Assembly (NCBI RefSeq): GCF_932526225.1 | Contig: NC_064039.1 | Location: forward strand, 8,946,139 to 9,010,138 | DNA from: Nematostella vectensis | Lineage: Eukaryota > Cnidaria > Anthozoa > Actiniaria > Edwardsiidae | Direction of reading: 5' to 3' | DNA: 64,000 nucleotides | Shown: piece by piece, positions 12,801 through 21,512 of the stretch | Position numbering within the stretch: position 1 is the stretch's first letter | How the letters are laid out: each line of letters starts with the position of its first letter | Program-made: the position numbers and the translations under genes | Notes under the pieces: generated by a model | The model's database searches: none | What the model was told of the DNA's origin: nothing | What the model saw: the letters and a program-made list of their open reading frames with translations, nothing else

Positions 12801-15800
12801 TGTAACTATTTGCTTTTATAGCGTATCCAGGTTGCTTCAGCGGCCAGTCACTTGACCATTCACGTTATAACCTTTGCTGGTTATCGTGTATTCAGGTTGT
12901 TGGAGCGCTCTGGCGTCTTGTTGCCGGTCAACTCAACGGAATTTCTTATGCCCTCCCGCCTCAGCCGTAAGGAACCGACCATTACACTACCTAACCCCTC
13001 CCCTGAGAGGAGCTGTCGACGGCTGTACGACCTGGCCTTCGTGCCGCCTGGGTTCTGGGCTCGACTCATCGCCAGGCTCCTGCTCTTCGCGCGGTCTATG
13101 ATTTCCGTGGACCTAAATGTGACACATGAGGATGAGGTTAGTGGGCTGGGTCCGTCATGCCTATATATGCTTCTTTGTTTCTGGTTTTATTGCGGTTTTT
13201 TAATATTTTGCGAACTCTCGCCGAAGATTTCCAACAGCTAAATCGCCTTCTGGCTTCCGTTGACAAGAGTTCGCAGAAGATTGAAATTCGCAGTACCATT
13301 ACATTTTGCGGCTTCTTGTGTGAATACCTTAGGTTAAAACCGTGTTGCGCATTGCTGAGGCGAATTGAGAAGATGGCGATTTACATAAACAAAATCTATA
13401 CTAGGATTCGTAAGAGATTTTCACATTTTACTTTTCTCCTCAAAACAGATTGACCAAAAGTTAGGGAAATTGCGCGAAAGGCTTGACTTTGGTTTATGAC
13501 TGTCGAACAATGTAGAGCCATTTTATAAATTGCGCGAAAGCTTAACTTTGGTTTATGACTGGCGTACAATGTAGAGCCATTTTATAAATTGCGCGAAAGC
13601 TTAACTTTGGTTTATGACTGGCGTACAATGTAGAGCGATTTTATAAATAGCTTAAAAAGTTAAACTTTGGTTTATGAATAGCGTACAATGTAAAGCCATT
13701 TTATAAATTGCGCGAAAACTTGATTTTGGTTTATGACTGGCGTACAATGTAGAGCCATTTTATAAATTGCGTGAAAAGTTAAACTTTGGTTTATGACTGG
13801 CGTACAATGTAGAGCCATTTTATAAATTGCGCGAAAACTTTATTTTGGTTTATGACTGGCGTACAATCTAAAGCCATTTTAAAAATTGCGCGAAAACTTG
13901 ACTTTGGTTTATGACTGACGGACAATGTAGAGCCATTTTATAAATTGCGCGAAAGCTTAACTTTGGTTAATGACTGCCGTACAATGTAGAGCCATTTAAT
14001 AAACATTTTTTCTTCTCTCGTGTTCTTTCTCTGACTCGCTGTTTTTTCTGTGCAGCCCCATCAAGTTGAGCCCGCGCTACACTACTGGTGTGACGGCGTC
14101 TACGCCACGTGGGAGGACCACGCCTATTTCCTCGTCAACCAGGACTCCTCGGAAACCTATGGAACCAACATCCTTTCAATTCTTGTCCCCAACACTAAAC
14201 TGGGCTTCCGTCTCCTTGGCAACCTGACTGATCACGTGGACGTACTGATAGAGGAGTGGTTCCCAAGCTTGAGTAAGTTGAGTTATTGTCGTCCCCTGGT
14301 CGTTGTCCGTGTGGTTTTCTCAATAGTGACTTCCTATTCTCTTTTGCTTCTATATTAAAAAGCGCCAATCACGGTGCTATGCTTCCGCACAACCGAGTTA
14401 CACAAAGCATCCATTTGCACCCATTTCCATAAATAATAGCCACCACAATTGGTCTTATACTTTAATAGAATGATTTTCATTAACCCGTGAACTGCACTTT
14501 AACGTATTACACTTTATTGCGATCTTAAGCCCCGTGCAAACTGCGCCAGCACCCGCCAGAATTTCTGGCGAACTCTTGCTCGACTGACCACAAGACAAAG
14601 GAAGTGTCAGAAAGTCCATTTCCCATTTTGTCATTTCCTTTGTCCTATAGTCAGTCGAGCGAAAATTCGCCAGCAATGCTGGCAGGTGTTAGCGCAGTTT
14701 GCACGGGGCTGTATTCCATTGTATTCTTTTGTGGTTTCCTGACTATTACACTTTGACTATCACACTTTGTTTCAGGGGTTAAAGAAAACCACTCTAACAA
14801 TATTTCATTGAACGTATATCAGATACTTGTTTGAATTAGCCGATGGAAATGTATTGTTTTGGTGATTCGGTATAGTGCGGGGTGGTAAAATAGTGGAGTG
14901 ATTGGCTTCTTGACGTTTGGGTAGCGCCTTGTGCTTTTCCCTGTATCGTAACTGATTTATCAACTTCTGCAGTATCCATTACCGCAGGCCTGTAAGCGTG
15001 GAAATAGTACAGTTGTCACCTCAACATTTAGTACCGCTAGGTGACCAAGCTGAACTATACCATTTTGTAGTTGTTACCTTTTTGTCTAATCCTCCAATAA
15101 GTTCCCGTTATCGCCTGTCACATGAAACAATTATGAAATGAAAAATTGCAAATACCTTTATTAATGTATTTAGCTTGAGATATCTAATTGTGGACACAGG
15201 TCCTCCTGCTTAACGTCCTTAACCGAGAAAACGAGGGATTTAAATTATCCGATGTCAGGAATTTTACTACTAAAAAAGCTTAACTGACTTGGGTTCGAAC
15301 CCTGGAGAGGGAGCCCGTACCACTGAGCCACCGCGCCATTCACCTTAGAATACCTATTTGTTTTCCCAGACGGTGTCGATCCCGTGCAATGCCTACCCCT
15401 CGTGTCCAGGCTCTGCCCGTGCCTGGTGTGTGAGGGCGAATACTCTCACGCGTTCGCCTTGGAGGACTGTACTGAGTACGCCTGCACGCACGAGTACGTC
15501 ACGTGCCCGAAGACGTCAGTCACTATGCCACTACAGCACGTTGCTCCAGATGTTGTCCTTGCCGACTTAGATCAGCAGTGGATGTTGGACAGTGCTGAGC
15601 TGTGTCTGGAGGAAAAGAAGGAGAATGTGTTGGGTGATGGTGGATATGGCACTGTGTACAAGGCCAAGTATTATGGGCAGTTCGTTGCTGTCAAGGTACA
15701 CTCACTTACTTTCCCAAGTAACCAAGTTTTTTTTCCTTTGCTTGCGCTTATAACCGATAAGATTCTTACGATAACGTTCATGCGGTTTTATATTGTAACT

Positions 15801-18800
15801 TATCTTGTATTTCGTCACAGTTCTCTTCCATAATTTCCTGGCCCCAGCGTCTCCGTGCGCCTGTTGTGGTGGAAATACTGGTGGTCTTTTTAACTTTTCT
15901 TAGCGATATAAATTACCGGCACATTAGACGCACACAAAATGGTCTGGGGCAACATAAAATTTAGCGGCAACATAAATCTAGCTCCCTTGATGACAAGAAC
16001 GCTGTCTAGATGCTCTGTCTGATGATCGATATCTATATTTCCCTGAGCGACAGATGTCTCTTCTATTCTCTGACAAATGCTGTACCTGTCGTAGGTTTTT
16101 CGTAAGGCGACAGATGTCTGTCCGCATCGACTCCTCCGTCAGGAGGTGCCATTCCTCAGTCGCCTGCGGCACCCAAGCATCATCAACATGATAGGCGTGG
16201 CCTTGAAGCCACGGGCGCTGGTCCTAGAACTCGCCCCGCTCGGCTCACTCAGCTCGCTCCTTAGCAAGGGGGAGGGCCTGAGTCGTGGGCTGCAGCACCG
16301 CATTGCACTACAGGTAAATGGCGTATCACTACATTCCCTTATTATATGGTGTATGGATATGATCCCTCATTCTCTCTCCACCTTGGCATGGGGTTACAAG
16401 ATGTTTTAGCATTTATGTACCAAAATTCTATAACACATCTCTATGATTTCGTAAGCCATGCAAGCAAAACATGGGCTTACATTATCTGAAGTATCTTTCA
16501 ACAACTTTCTATTTATGAATTTTACTGCATGTTATGGAAACGCTTATACATGTTGGTCGCAGTATAAATCTCTAAACTTTTCGTGCACGTCGGTTTTCCA
16601 TCATTTGTGAAATTCTCCATGAAGTTCTGCCGTACCTTGGCGTATCATATTACCATGTGTAATGCGCCGTTTACAGGTAGCAGAAGGGCTGGCATACCTA
16701 CATAAACATATGATCGTGTACCGGGACCTCAAGCCGCACAACATCCTGATCTTCTCCCTGTCCCTCGGCATCCTCATCAACGCCAAGATATCCGACTACG
16801 GGATCGCGCGCTACGCCACCTTATACGGGCTTACAGCACCGGAGGGTACTCCGGGATATCGCGCACCTGAGGTAAGACCCCACAACTCCATACATTAAAG
16901 AGTTGTTTATGTAATAAAGCGCTCCTTGCACGGCAACCGAAGGTACTACGGGATATCGCGCACTCGAGGTAAGACCCCAAAACCCCATAAAAGAGTTGTT
17001 TATGTAATGTAGCATTCCCTGCACGGCACCCGAAGGTACTCCGGGATATCGCGCACTCGAGGTAAGACCCCAAAATCCCATAAAAGAGTTGTTTATGTAA
17101 TGTAGCATTCCCTGCACGGCACCCGAAGGTACTCCGGGATATCGCGCACTCGAGGTAAGACCCCAAAACCCCATAAAAGAGTTGTTTATGTAATGTAGCA
17201 TACCTTGCACGGCACCCGAAGTTACTCCGGGATATCGCGCACTCGAGGTAAGACCCCAAAACCCCATAAAAGAGTTGTTTATGTAATGTAGCATATCTTG
17301 CACGGCACCCGAAGTTACTCCGGGATATCGCGCACCTGATGTAAGACCCCAAAACCCTATACATTACAGAGTTATTTATGTAATGTAGCATTCCTTGCAC
17401 GGCACCCGAAGTTACTCCGGGATATCGCGCACTCGAGGTAATGCCCCATACATTATAGAAATGTGCGTAGCGCTTATCCTTGAATCTCCTCCTTGTCCCA
17501 GGTCGCCCGTGGTGATGTCGCGTATAACAAGGAGGCTGACATGTACTCGTTTGGTATGTTTCTATACGAGCTCGTGACAGGAGGCAAGCGTCCGTTTGAG
17601 GACCTGCGCTTCCGCAGTGAGCTCGACGCGGCCGTGGTACAGGGGCGTATGGTTGAGCCAATCACAGACTCGGGATGTCCGCCTTGGCCCGATGTGTCCG
17701 ACATGATCGAACATTTGCTGGAACCGCGTCCGGATTTGCGACCCACTGCTCAGGAGGTCAGGATCGGTAAACACTTATCATAACTAGTTCCCACTTGCTT
17801 TTCCAACATGTCGATGTAGTGATAAACAAGCACCACACCAAGACAATCATGTAAAATAAAAGTCGCTGTAGTGTTCTACATAAACGGTTATTCACAGCCC
17901 AGAATTTCGTACAAGCTCTTTGCAGTTACAGTACTGAAACAAGCTGAGCATGGTCGTTTGTATTGCCACCTTGAGTTTTACCTGTGAATAACCAGTATAT
18001 ATTTCTCTATAGAACGCTATATAGCGTAGGTATAGAAATGTGGTGCTGGAAAATTGTACTGGTTACCCCGCCCCCCTCCCCTAACCCTAGCTGGACGCCG
18101 TCAAATGTACTCATCCTATCAAATTATGATCGGCAGGTGTTCGAGCGGCTGTACACAGCGGAGCTCGTGTGCTTGAAGCGCGACGTGGTGGTCTGTAAAG
18201 GTCAGACCGTGGAGTGCATGGCTGTCCGACATTACACGGAGGGCAACACGGATCGCATGGAAGTCTGGACCGGAAGTGGTCTGTCCGATAACTACACCGG
18301 TCAGGTGTCGTGGTTCGACATCGCTGATACGGGGGTGGGTTGGTTTGATGGCTCGGCTTGCATGAACTTTGTCTACAGCGCTTTCGGTCAACAAGCGCAT
18401 TGCAGGAAACCCGTATATCCACATGTTCTTGGTCTCTTGACGACAGAAATAGTCAAACATATCGTAGATTAGTGAAGATTTAGGATCAATTAACACTTCA
18501 AACCTATTTGGAAAAATGGCTATCTTGTTGTTTGTTTGTTTTAAAAGAAACCCTTTACAATACTTGAGTCCTCAATACAGAAGGAAAACAGTTCGAGCTA
18601 GCGAAGAAATTCGAGATATCCGAGTAAAAATTACTCAAAATCAGTCCGAGCTCGGGTTACGCAAGTTCAGGTTACTCGGGTTATATAGGGCTTCACTGAT
18701 TGGTAGCCGACTAGCGCCTAGACATCACGTGACTTTTTGGGCGGTAAAGTCGCGAACGCTCTGGATTTTGGCGGCAAAATAACAACAGGAAAAAGCCACT

Positions 18801-20602
18801 TATTCAGCGCTTACGAATCAGCCAGCTCTGTCAGAAAGTTATTTGATCGAAAAATGCTTATTATTATTCATTGCTCTCTTGTGTGACGTTCTCAGCCATT
18901 TCTGTGTGTTTTTTTTTGCTAGCGTTTGCCACCCAAAAAGTCTTGGTTTCTTAGTGCAAATTGCCTGTCATTTACCATCTTTTGTCTTTGCTTAGTGCTC
19001 ATTTGAATTACACGGGTTTTAGTGATTGTTCTCTGTCGGATGTCTTTGGTAACCACGGTTACCTTTTGTTGCTGACAGGGCTGCAGGGGAACCTTAGTGA
19101 GTGACAAACGCATTATGTGTATTACCGCTGTACACAGTCACCTGGTGGTCGCAGGAACACAGTCGGGAACCCTGTGGATATTTGACGCATGGACTCACAA
19201 ATGCTTGCACTCGTTACCAGCCCTCCCTGACGCAGTGCTCTGCCTACGTCACTTTTTCGACATCAAGACCGGTAATGATATTTTATGTGTCATTTATGTG
19301 GTATTTTGACCATTACAATATTTTCATCGCAGCCTTTCCAAAAACTAGGAACTGAGATGTTTTTACAACATGTAATTTTACATTTTACAATATGTACAAA
19401 TACATCTTTATCTTCATCATCATCTCCATCATCATCATCATCATCATCATCACCATCCACATCACCATTATCATCATCATTTGTATTGCTTGTTTGTTTG
19501 TTTGTTTTATAAGTGTTTATTAGCGCTACGAGTATCTCATATACGTTATTAGAAAATTTAAGTAAAAACGTTTCTGGGTGGTGGACGACAACGGGAAGTA
19601 GAGTTTTTCTGTGTGTGTTTAATTAACGCTGCCGCAACGCTAGCAGGTTTAGTATGTCAGATTTCGTGGCTGAACAGAACGTCTTCTTTTGTTGGGTTTT
19701 GGCAAAAACTTAACAAAGAAGGAAAATGTTAATCTTCTGGTTGGCGTCAGTAGTTCACAAATTCGTTTGCTTAATTTCCCTTATGCCACCAAAATAACTC
19801 TTTCTTCCCACCCTTAGGTCAAGATGTGGTTGTCGCAGGTCTGGCAGACGGTAAGCTTGCTGTATACCAGACGATCTCTTTGCAAAAACAAGACGCTGTC
19901 CCTCACATGGTAACATTCTGCCGTGCCGGAAGTGACGCAACTTGCCAAGACTGTGCTTCACATCCGATTGCATGCATTACTCAAGCTCGCAAACGCCTCT
20001 ACGTCGGATGCGGAAATGACGTCATAGTCGTACAGCCTAATGATGGGTTTGCTGTGGAGCGGCGATGGTCTGTGCAGGATCGAAACAGGGGCCTGGTGAA
20101 TAACATCGCGGTTGGCGTTCAAATTTGGACATCAACAAAAGACTCTCCGAGCGTTGATTTCTGGGATGTCTCCAAGGTGGTGCATCATGGAACGATCGAC
20201 TGTCGTTCTATATTAGAGGCCAGCGGTGTCAACGAAGACTCACATGAAATGCGCGTCGTTTGTATGCTACTGCATAGACGCACGGCACTCTGGGTAGGCC
20301 TGGGGGGCGGTCACGTGATCGTGCTCTCTCCCACTACCTGTGATCCTTTGTGCGTAATCAACCGTCACGTGGGAGCTGTTCGCTGTCTCGCGCTTGCGGC
20401 GCGGAGGTCCATCGCTGGAAGGCCTGTGTCTTTTGTCCTGAGCGGAGGCATGGGTTTTCGAGAGAGGCCTGGGTATAGTAGGAAGAAGGCGGACTTTGGG
20501 TATGTGCTGGTCTGGGAGGCGGATATCGGCGAGCAGGTGTTGGCATTGAATGATGACAGAATCAAGAGGGAAGAGTGCATTGCGCTATATAGCGACGAAT
20601 AG
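1255..20602 (+). CDS. LRRK2: LRRK2-type leucine-rich repeat kinase, complete gene (19 coding exons)
   Basis: Large ROCO-family Ser/Thr kinase that couples a GTPase-like Roc-COR module to a kinase; vertebrate LRRK2 acts at vesicles, lysosomes and microtubules and phosphorylates Rab GTPases. My exon model is 1255-1942, 3406-3735, 4417-4685, 5379-5560, 5948-6129, 6749-6890, 7068-9588, 10322-10606, 11183-11543, 12038-12248, 12896-13136, 14056-14272, 15370-15695, 16095-16313, 16677-16871, 17502-17756, 18137-18334, 19079-19271, 19818-20602. Every junction is GT-AG with matching phase, and the sum is 7800 nt, giving 2599 residues (human LRRK2 has 2527). Domain order ARM, ANK, LRR, Roc, COR, kinase, WD40 is that of LRRK2; LRRK1 lacks the long ARM region. 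The start ATG at 1255 has a good context (aacATGG) with an in-frame TAG two codons upstream. Exon 2 could instead end at 3771 in the same phase. Confidence 0.93.
2085..2180 (+). repeat. Dispersed repeat copy (LRRK2 intron 1)
   Basis: The stretch with the core GAAACGTCAGCGAAACTG followed by an 'acagaggtg' motif and 'tttcaacc' is matched by diverged copies at about 5600-5685 in intron 4 and about 30740-30805 in MMS19 intron 7, in the same orientation. It is an interspersed family of unknown class. The rest of intron 1 (1943-3405) is AT-rich with no gene that I can support. Confidence 0.5.
5107..5298. mobile_element. Small inverted-repeat element (LRRK2 intron 3)
   Basis: Both ends carry AGCTGTCAAC in inverted orientation (left 'atagctgtcaaccca', right 'gagttgacagctgtg'), about 190 bp apart. 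Part of its right end ('ggtccaaaatcttg' then 'gcctta-gcggg') recurs near 60785-60825, so it belongs to a dispersed family. It has no coding capacity and is best described as MITE-like. Upstream, 4750-5060 holds degenerate short repeats around 'gaggttccactg'. Confidence 0.5.
6363..6516. mobile_element. Foldback element with G-rich core (LRRK2 intron 5)
   Basis: The ends are inverted repeats: left 'gggcggatctagc' and right 'cctagatccgct'. Between them lie runs of G and a C-rich return strand, so the whole segment can fold back. A related end pair ('ggtggattta' and 'gtagatccgc') occurs in clarin intron 2 around 49875-50010. It has no coding capacity. Confidence 0.55.
7068..9588 (+). CDS. LRRK2: LRRK2 exon 7: last ARM, ankyrin, LRR domain and Roc P-loop
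   Basis: A single 2521-nt exon encodes residues about 598-1438. ARM-type helices continue to about 690. Ankyrin-like repeats follow at about 692-772 ([17 protein letters not shown]). A Ser/Arg-rich linker at about 800-1030 includes [10 protein letters not shown], a plausible phosphorylation or 14-3-3 region by analogy with human S910/S935. About 14 leucine-rich repeats lie at 1039-1392 with LxxLxLxxN spacing. The exon ends shortly after the Roc P-loop GMGGRGKTT at about 1408-1416. The first nucleotide completes an Arg codon split with exon 6. The donor gtgagt at 9589 is itself inside a tandem repeat (see the array at 9557-10062). Confidence 0.93.
9557..10062 (+). repeat. 165-bp tandem repeat spanning the exon 7 donor
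   Basis: Three copies of a 165-bp unit, with donors (gtgagt) at 9589, 9754 and 9919. Each unit starts with a copy of the last 27 nt of exon 7 and continues into intron. Copies 2 and 3 share a G-to-C change in the exon-derived part ('aaggcactgg' instead of 'aagggactgg'), so they derive from one another. The remainder of intron 7 (10063-10321) is unremarkable apart from a poly-A stretch. Confidence 0.92.
10322..11543 (+). CDS. LRRK2: LRRK2 exons 8-9: Roc GTPase domain and start of COR
   Basis: Exons 10322-10606 and 11183-11543 encode residues 1439 to about 1654. Visible are the switch II/G3 motif WDYKGRDD (1462-1469, human WDFAGREE), the strand [12 protein letters not shown], and the G4 motif GTHLDK (1520-1525). 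Exon 9 finishes Roc and enters COR ([10 protein letters not shown] then AVKFLHEAG). The site aligned with human R1441 is Cys here (C1510). The switch I threonine motif of human LRRK2 (TVGI) is not recognisable before RDW. Exons join in phase 0 at LNE|VLQ. Confidence 0.92.
10573..11050 (+). repeat. 41-bp tandem repeat spanning the exon 8 donor
   Basis: About 11 units with period 41 bp; donors (gtacgtatc) at 10607, 10648, 10689, 10730 and onward to about 11017. The unit is the last 34 nt of exon 8 plus the first intron bases, so the coding sequence just after the G4 motif is the repeat founder. Units differ mainly at 'ctccctgagg' versus 'gtgcctaagg'. The exon end is AG and the intron start GT, so every unit carries an AG|GT junction. 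Confidence 0.93.
11672..12002. mobile_element. MITE-like element with CAGGCCCGTA termini (LRRK2 intron 9)
   Basis: Inverted termini are left 'caggcccgtatccagg' and right 'cctgggtacgggcctg', about 330 bp apart, flanked by a possible 5-bp duplication (acaca). The core is G-rich on the left and C-rich on the right, with a short (AC)n run. It ends only about 35 bp before the exon 10 acceptor, so it supplies much of that intron end. Confidence 0.7.
12038..14272 (+). CDS. LRRK2: LRRK2 exons 10-12: COR dimerisation domain
   Basis: Exons 12038-12248, 12896-13136 and 14056-14272 encode about residues 1654-1876, the COR domain that links Roc to kinase and mediates dimerisation. Motifs shared with human LRRK2 include [37 protein letters not shown] (the Tyr equivalent to human Y1699 is kept), and [12 protein letters not shown]. 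Phases match at each junction. An acceptor-like sequence at 12831 ('cgtatccag|gttgcttcag') resembles the real one at 12895 and may be an old partial duplication. Confidence 0.92.
12360..12740 (-). repeat. Possible SINE-like sequence (LRRK2 intron 10)
   Basis: On the minus strand the segment near 12590-12630 reads 'gggtttaattcccag', close to a pol III B box, and the surrounding sequence looks like an interspersed element rather than unique intron. I see no clear A box or poly-A end, so the call is weak. Overlapping open frames here are short and show no domain. Confidence 0.3.
13465..14005 (+). repeat. About 58-bp minisatellite in LRRK2 intron 11
   Basis: Roughly nine copies of a unit with 'ttgcgcgaaa', 'ctttggtttatgactggcg' and 'acaatgtagagccatttta'. 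Copies vary by point changes and a one-base length difference. This array is wholly intronic and does not include exon 11 or its donor, unlike the arrays in introns 7, 8 and 15. Confidence 0.9.
14527..14712. mobile_element. Foldback MITE in LRRK2 intron 12
   Basis: About 185 bp with long imperfect inverted arms: left begins 'agccccgtgcaaactgcgc' and right ends 'gcgcagtttgcacggggct'. The inner parts also pair (gccag and ctggc; ctcgactgac and gtcagtcgag). It has no coding capacity and is a textbook foldback element. Confidence 0.85.
15280..15346 (-). mobile_element. tRNA-derived SINE fragment with A and B boxes
   Basis: Read on the minus strand, the segment has an A-box match (TGGCTCAGTGGT) and a B-box match (GGTTCGAACCC) about 20 bases later. 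The spacing is too short for a functional tRNA and no cloverleaf can be drawn, so a SINE head or tRNA relic is more likely. It lies about 25 bp upstream of the exon 13 acceptor. Confidence 0.55.
15370..17756 (+). CDS. LRRK2: LRRK2 exons 13-16: protein kinase domain
   Basis: Exons 15370-15695, 16095-16313, 16677-16871 and 17502-17756 encode about residues 1876-2208. All kinase landmarks are present: glycine loop [11 protein letters not shown], catalytic Lys in FVAVK (K1985, the last residue of exon 13), catalytic loop YRDLKPHN (D2075; Tyr replaces His as in human LRRK2), magnesium loop DYG (2098-2100, as in human LRRK2), activation segment [10 protein letters not shown] ending at E2123, and the F-helix region [13 protein letters not shown]. 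The threonine aligned with human T2035 is kept (T2116), while the positions of T2031 and S2032 are Ala and Pro. An active kinase is expected. Confidence 0.94.
16828..17445 (+). repeat. 93-bp tandem repeat spanning the exon 15 donor
   Basis: Seven copies with donors (gtaaga, last one gtaatg) at 16872, 16969, 17062, 17155, 17248, 17341 and 17438; spacing is 97, 93, 93, 93, 93 and 97 bp. Each unit repeats the last 37 nt of exon 15, encoding the activation-segment end ([10 protein letters not shown], mostly ALE in copies), plus about 56 nt of intron. The plus frame stops inside every unit, so retained copies would truncate the kinase. Long minus-strand open frames across this array are repeat artefacts. 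Confidence 0.94.
18137..20602 (+). CDS. LRRK2: LRRK2 exons 17-19: WD40 domain and C terminus
   Basis: Exons 18137-18334, 19079-19271 and 19818-20602 encode residues about 2209-2599. Exon 17 starts with the kinase-to-WD40 junction [13 protein letters not shown] (human VFDILNSAELVCL). WD40 landmarks are [36 protein letters not shown] and [15 protein letters not shown]. The donor at 18335 lets exon 17 join exon 18 in phase 0 and skips a plausible-looking but non-homologous open extension. The stop TAG is at 20600-20602. The C-terminal tail is about 70 residues longer than the last beta-propeller strand and differs from the human tail. Confidence 0.9.
18726..18943. mobile_element. Foldback element, GACTTTTTGGG family (LRRK2 intron 17)
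   Basis: Left end 'gactttttgggcggtaaa' and right end 'tttgccacccaaaaagtc' are inverted repeats about 215 bp apart. A related copy lies at 43191-43313 in MMS19 intron 31, and a decayed one near 41190-41425 in intron 28. Internal sequence 'ttacgaatcagccag' is shared with the 41-kb copy. It is non-coding. Confidence 0.75.
19395..19480 (+). repeat. (TCA)n microsatellite in LRRK2 intron 18
   Basis: A run of TCA/ATC triplets, slightly interrupted. Intron 18 (19272-19817) has nothing else that I can name. Confidence 0.9.
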
Positions 20603-21512
20603 AATATATTAACGAAAAAGCGAACAATTTTGCTTTGAAAACTGTCGTTTTTTTTTTTTTGCACTAAATACCACATTTGGGTCCGCATAAAAATATTTTT
20701 CGCTTTTATATCGCCCTGAAACCGTGTAAGTCGAAAATTTCCACGTAAACTTGCAGAAATTTGTGTTTATTACGATTTTGCTGGCCGTCAACTTGAAAAC
20801 GAGGCCTAGTCCCTAACGTTCTAGATCACCACGTGTTTCCCGCGCGCTCGCCCCAGGCTATTTTAGACCGTTTAGAAATACAACTATTGATTGATATAGT
20901 ACCAACAGGTGACAATCATCTCACATTGAGATAACGGGCAAATCAGGAAATTGAGCGATGAAACATTTAGGAGTTTATAGAGTACCAGTTGTTCTGTAAA
21001 TCGTTAGATAGGTTTCTTAAGACAAGACTTAGGTGATAGGGCCACCCCGAAGGGTGGAGGTACAATTTTCAATTTAACTTGAACACACTATAAAAAAAAA
21101 ATACAAACAAATCTGTGCATTTGTTTTTAAATTAAAAATCATATAAATTGTAATATTTAATTTATGATACAAAGATTTATTTAAATTGAAGTCGTTGATC
21201 CAACAATTATGTGTCCATTTAGTATTACACATAAAATAATAAATTTAATAAAAGTCTTATAAAGATAAAGTTTGTCTGTGTTTTCCTACTCTTCATCCTT
21301 ATTTTAAGAGGGCCTCATACGCTATGGTTTATCACGCCTATTGGACGATGCGTTATTTTAGGAACCCCTTTTCGTGAGCTTAGTTACATAGAACAGCAGA
21401 CGCGTACAGTATTTATTGGGGGGGGGGGGGGCAGCTGTTAAAAGTCTAGCATTTAGTGAATCTTCAGTAAGAAAAGAACGCTCTGAGCTCACCTATAGTT
21501 ATGCACATTCAG
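20603..21512. other. Convergent intergenic region (3' flanks of LRRK2 and GT92 gene a)
   Basis: The stretch lies between the stop codons of two convergent genes, so it should hold both 3' UTRs. AATAAA-type hexamers cluster at about 21230-21255 on the plus strand. A run of about 12 G lies near 21420. A short GC palindrome ('ccaccccgaagggtgg') is at about 21043-21058. I see no coding region. Confidence 0.6.

Noticed and set aside
15280-15346. Functional tRNA gene
   Set aside because: A and B boxes are present but too close together and no cloverleaf forms, so it is kept as a SINE-like fragment.
16821-17661. Minus-strand open frames of 160 and 276 residues
   Set aside because: They read through the 93-bp array (31 codons per unit) antisense to kinase exons 15-16; the repeats explain their length.
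17984-18472. Full 162-residue open frame as LRRK2 exon 17
   Set aside because: Only 18137-18334 matches the family. The upstream part lies before a clear acceptor, and the part after 18335 lacks WD40 similarity and would end the protein early.
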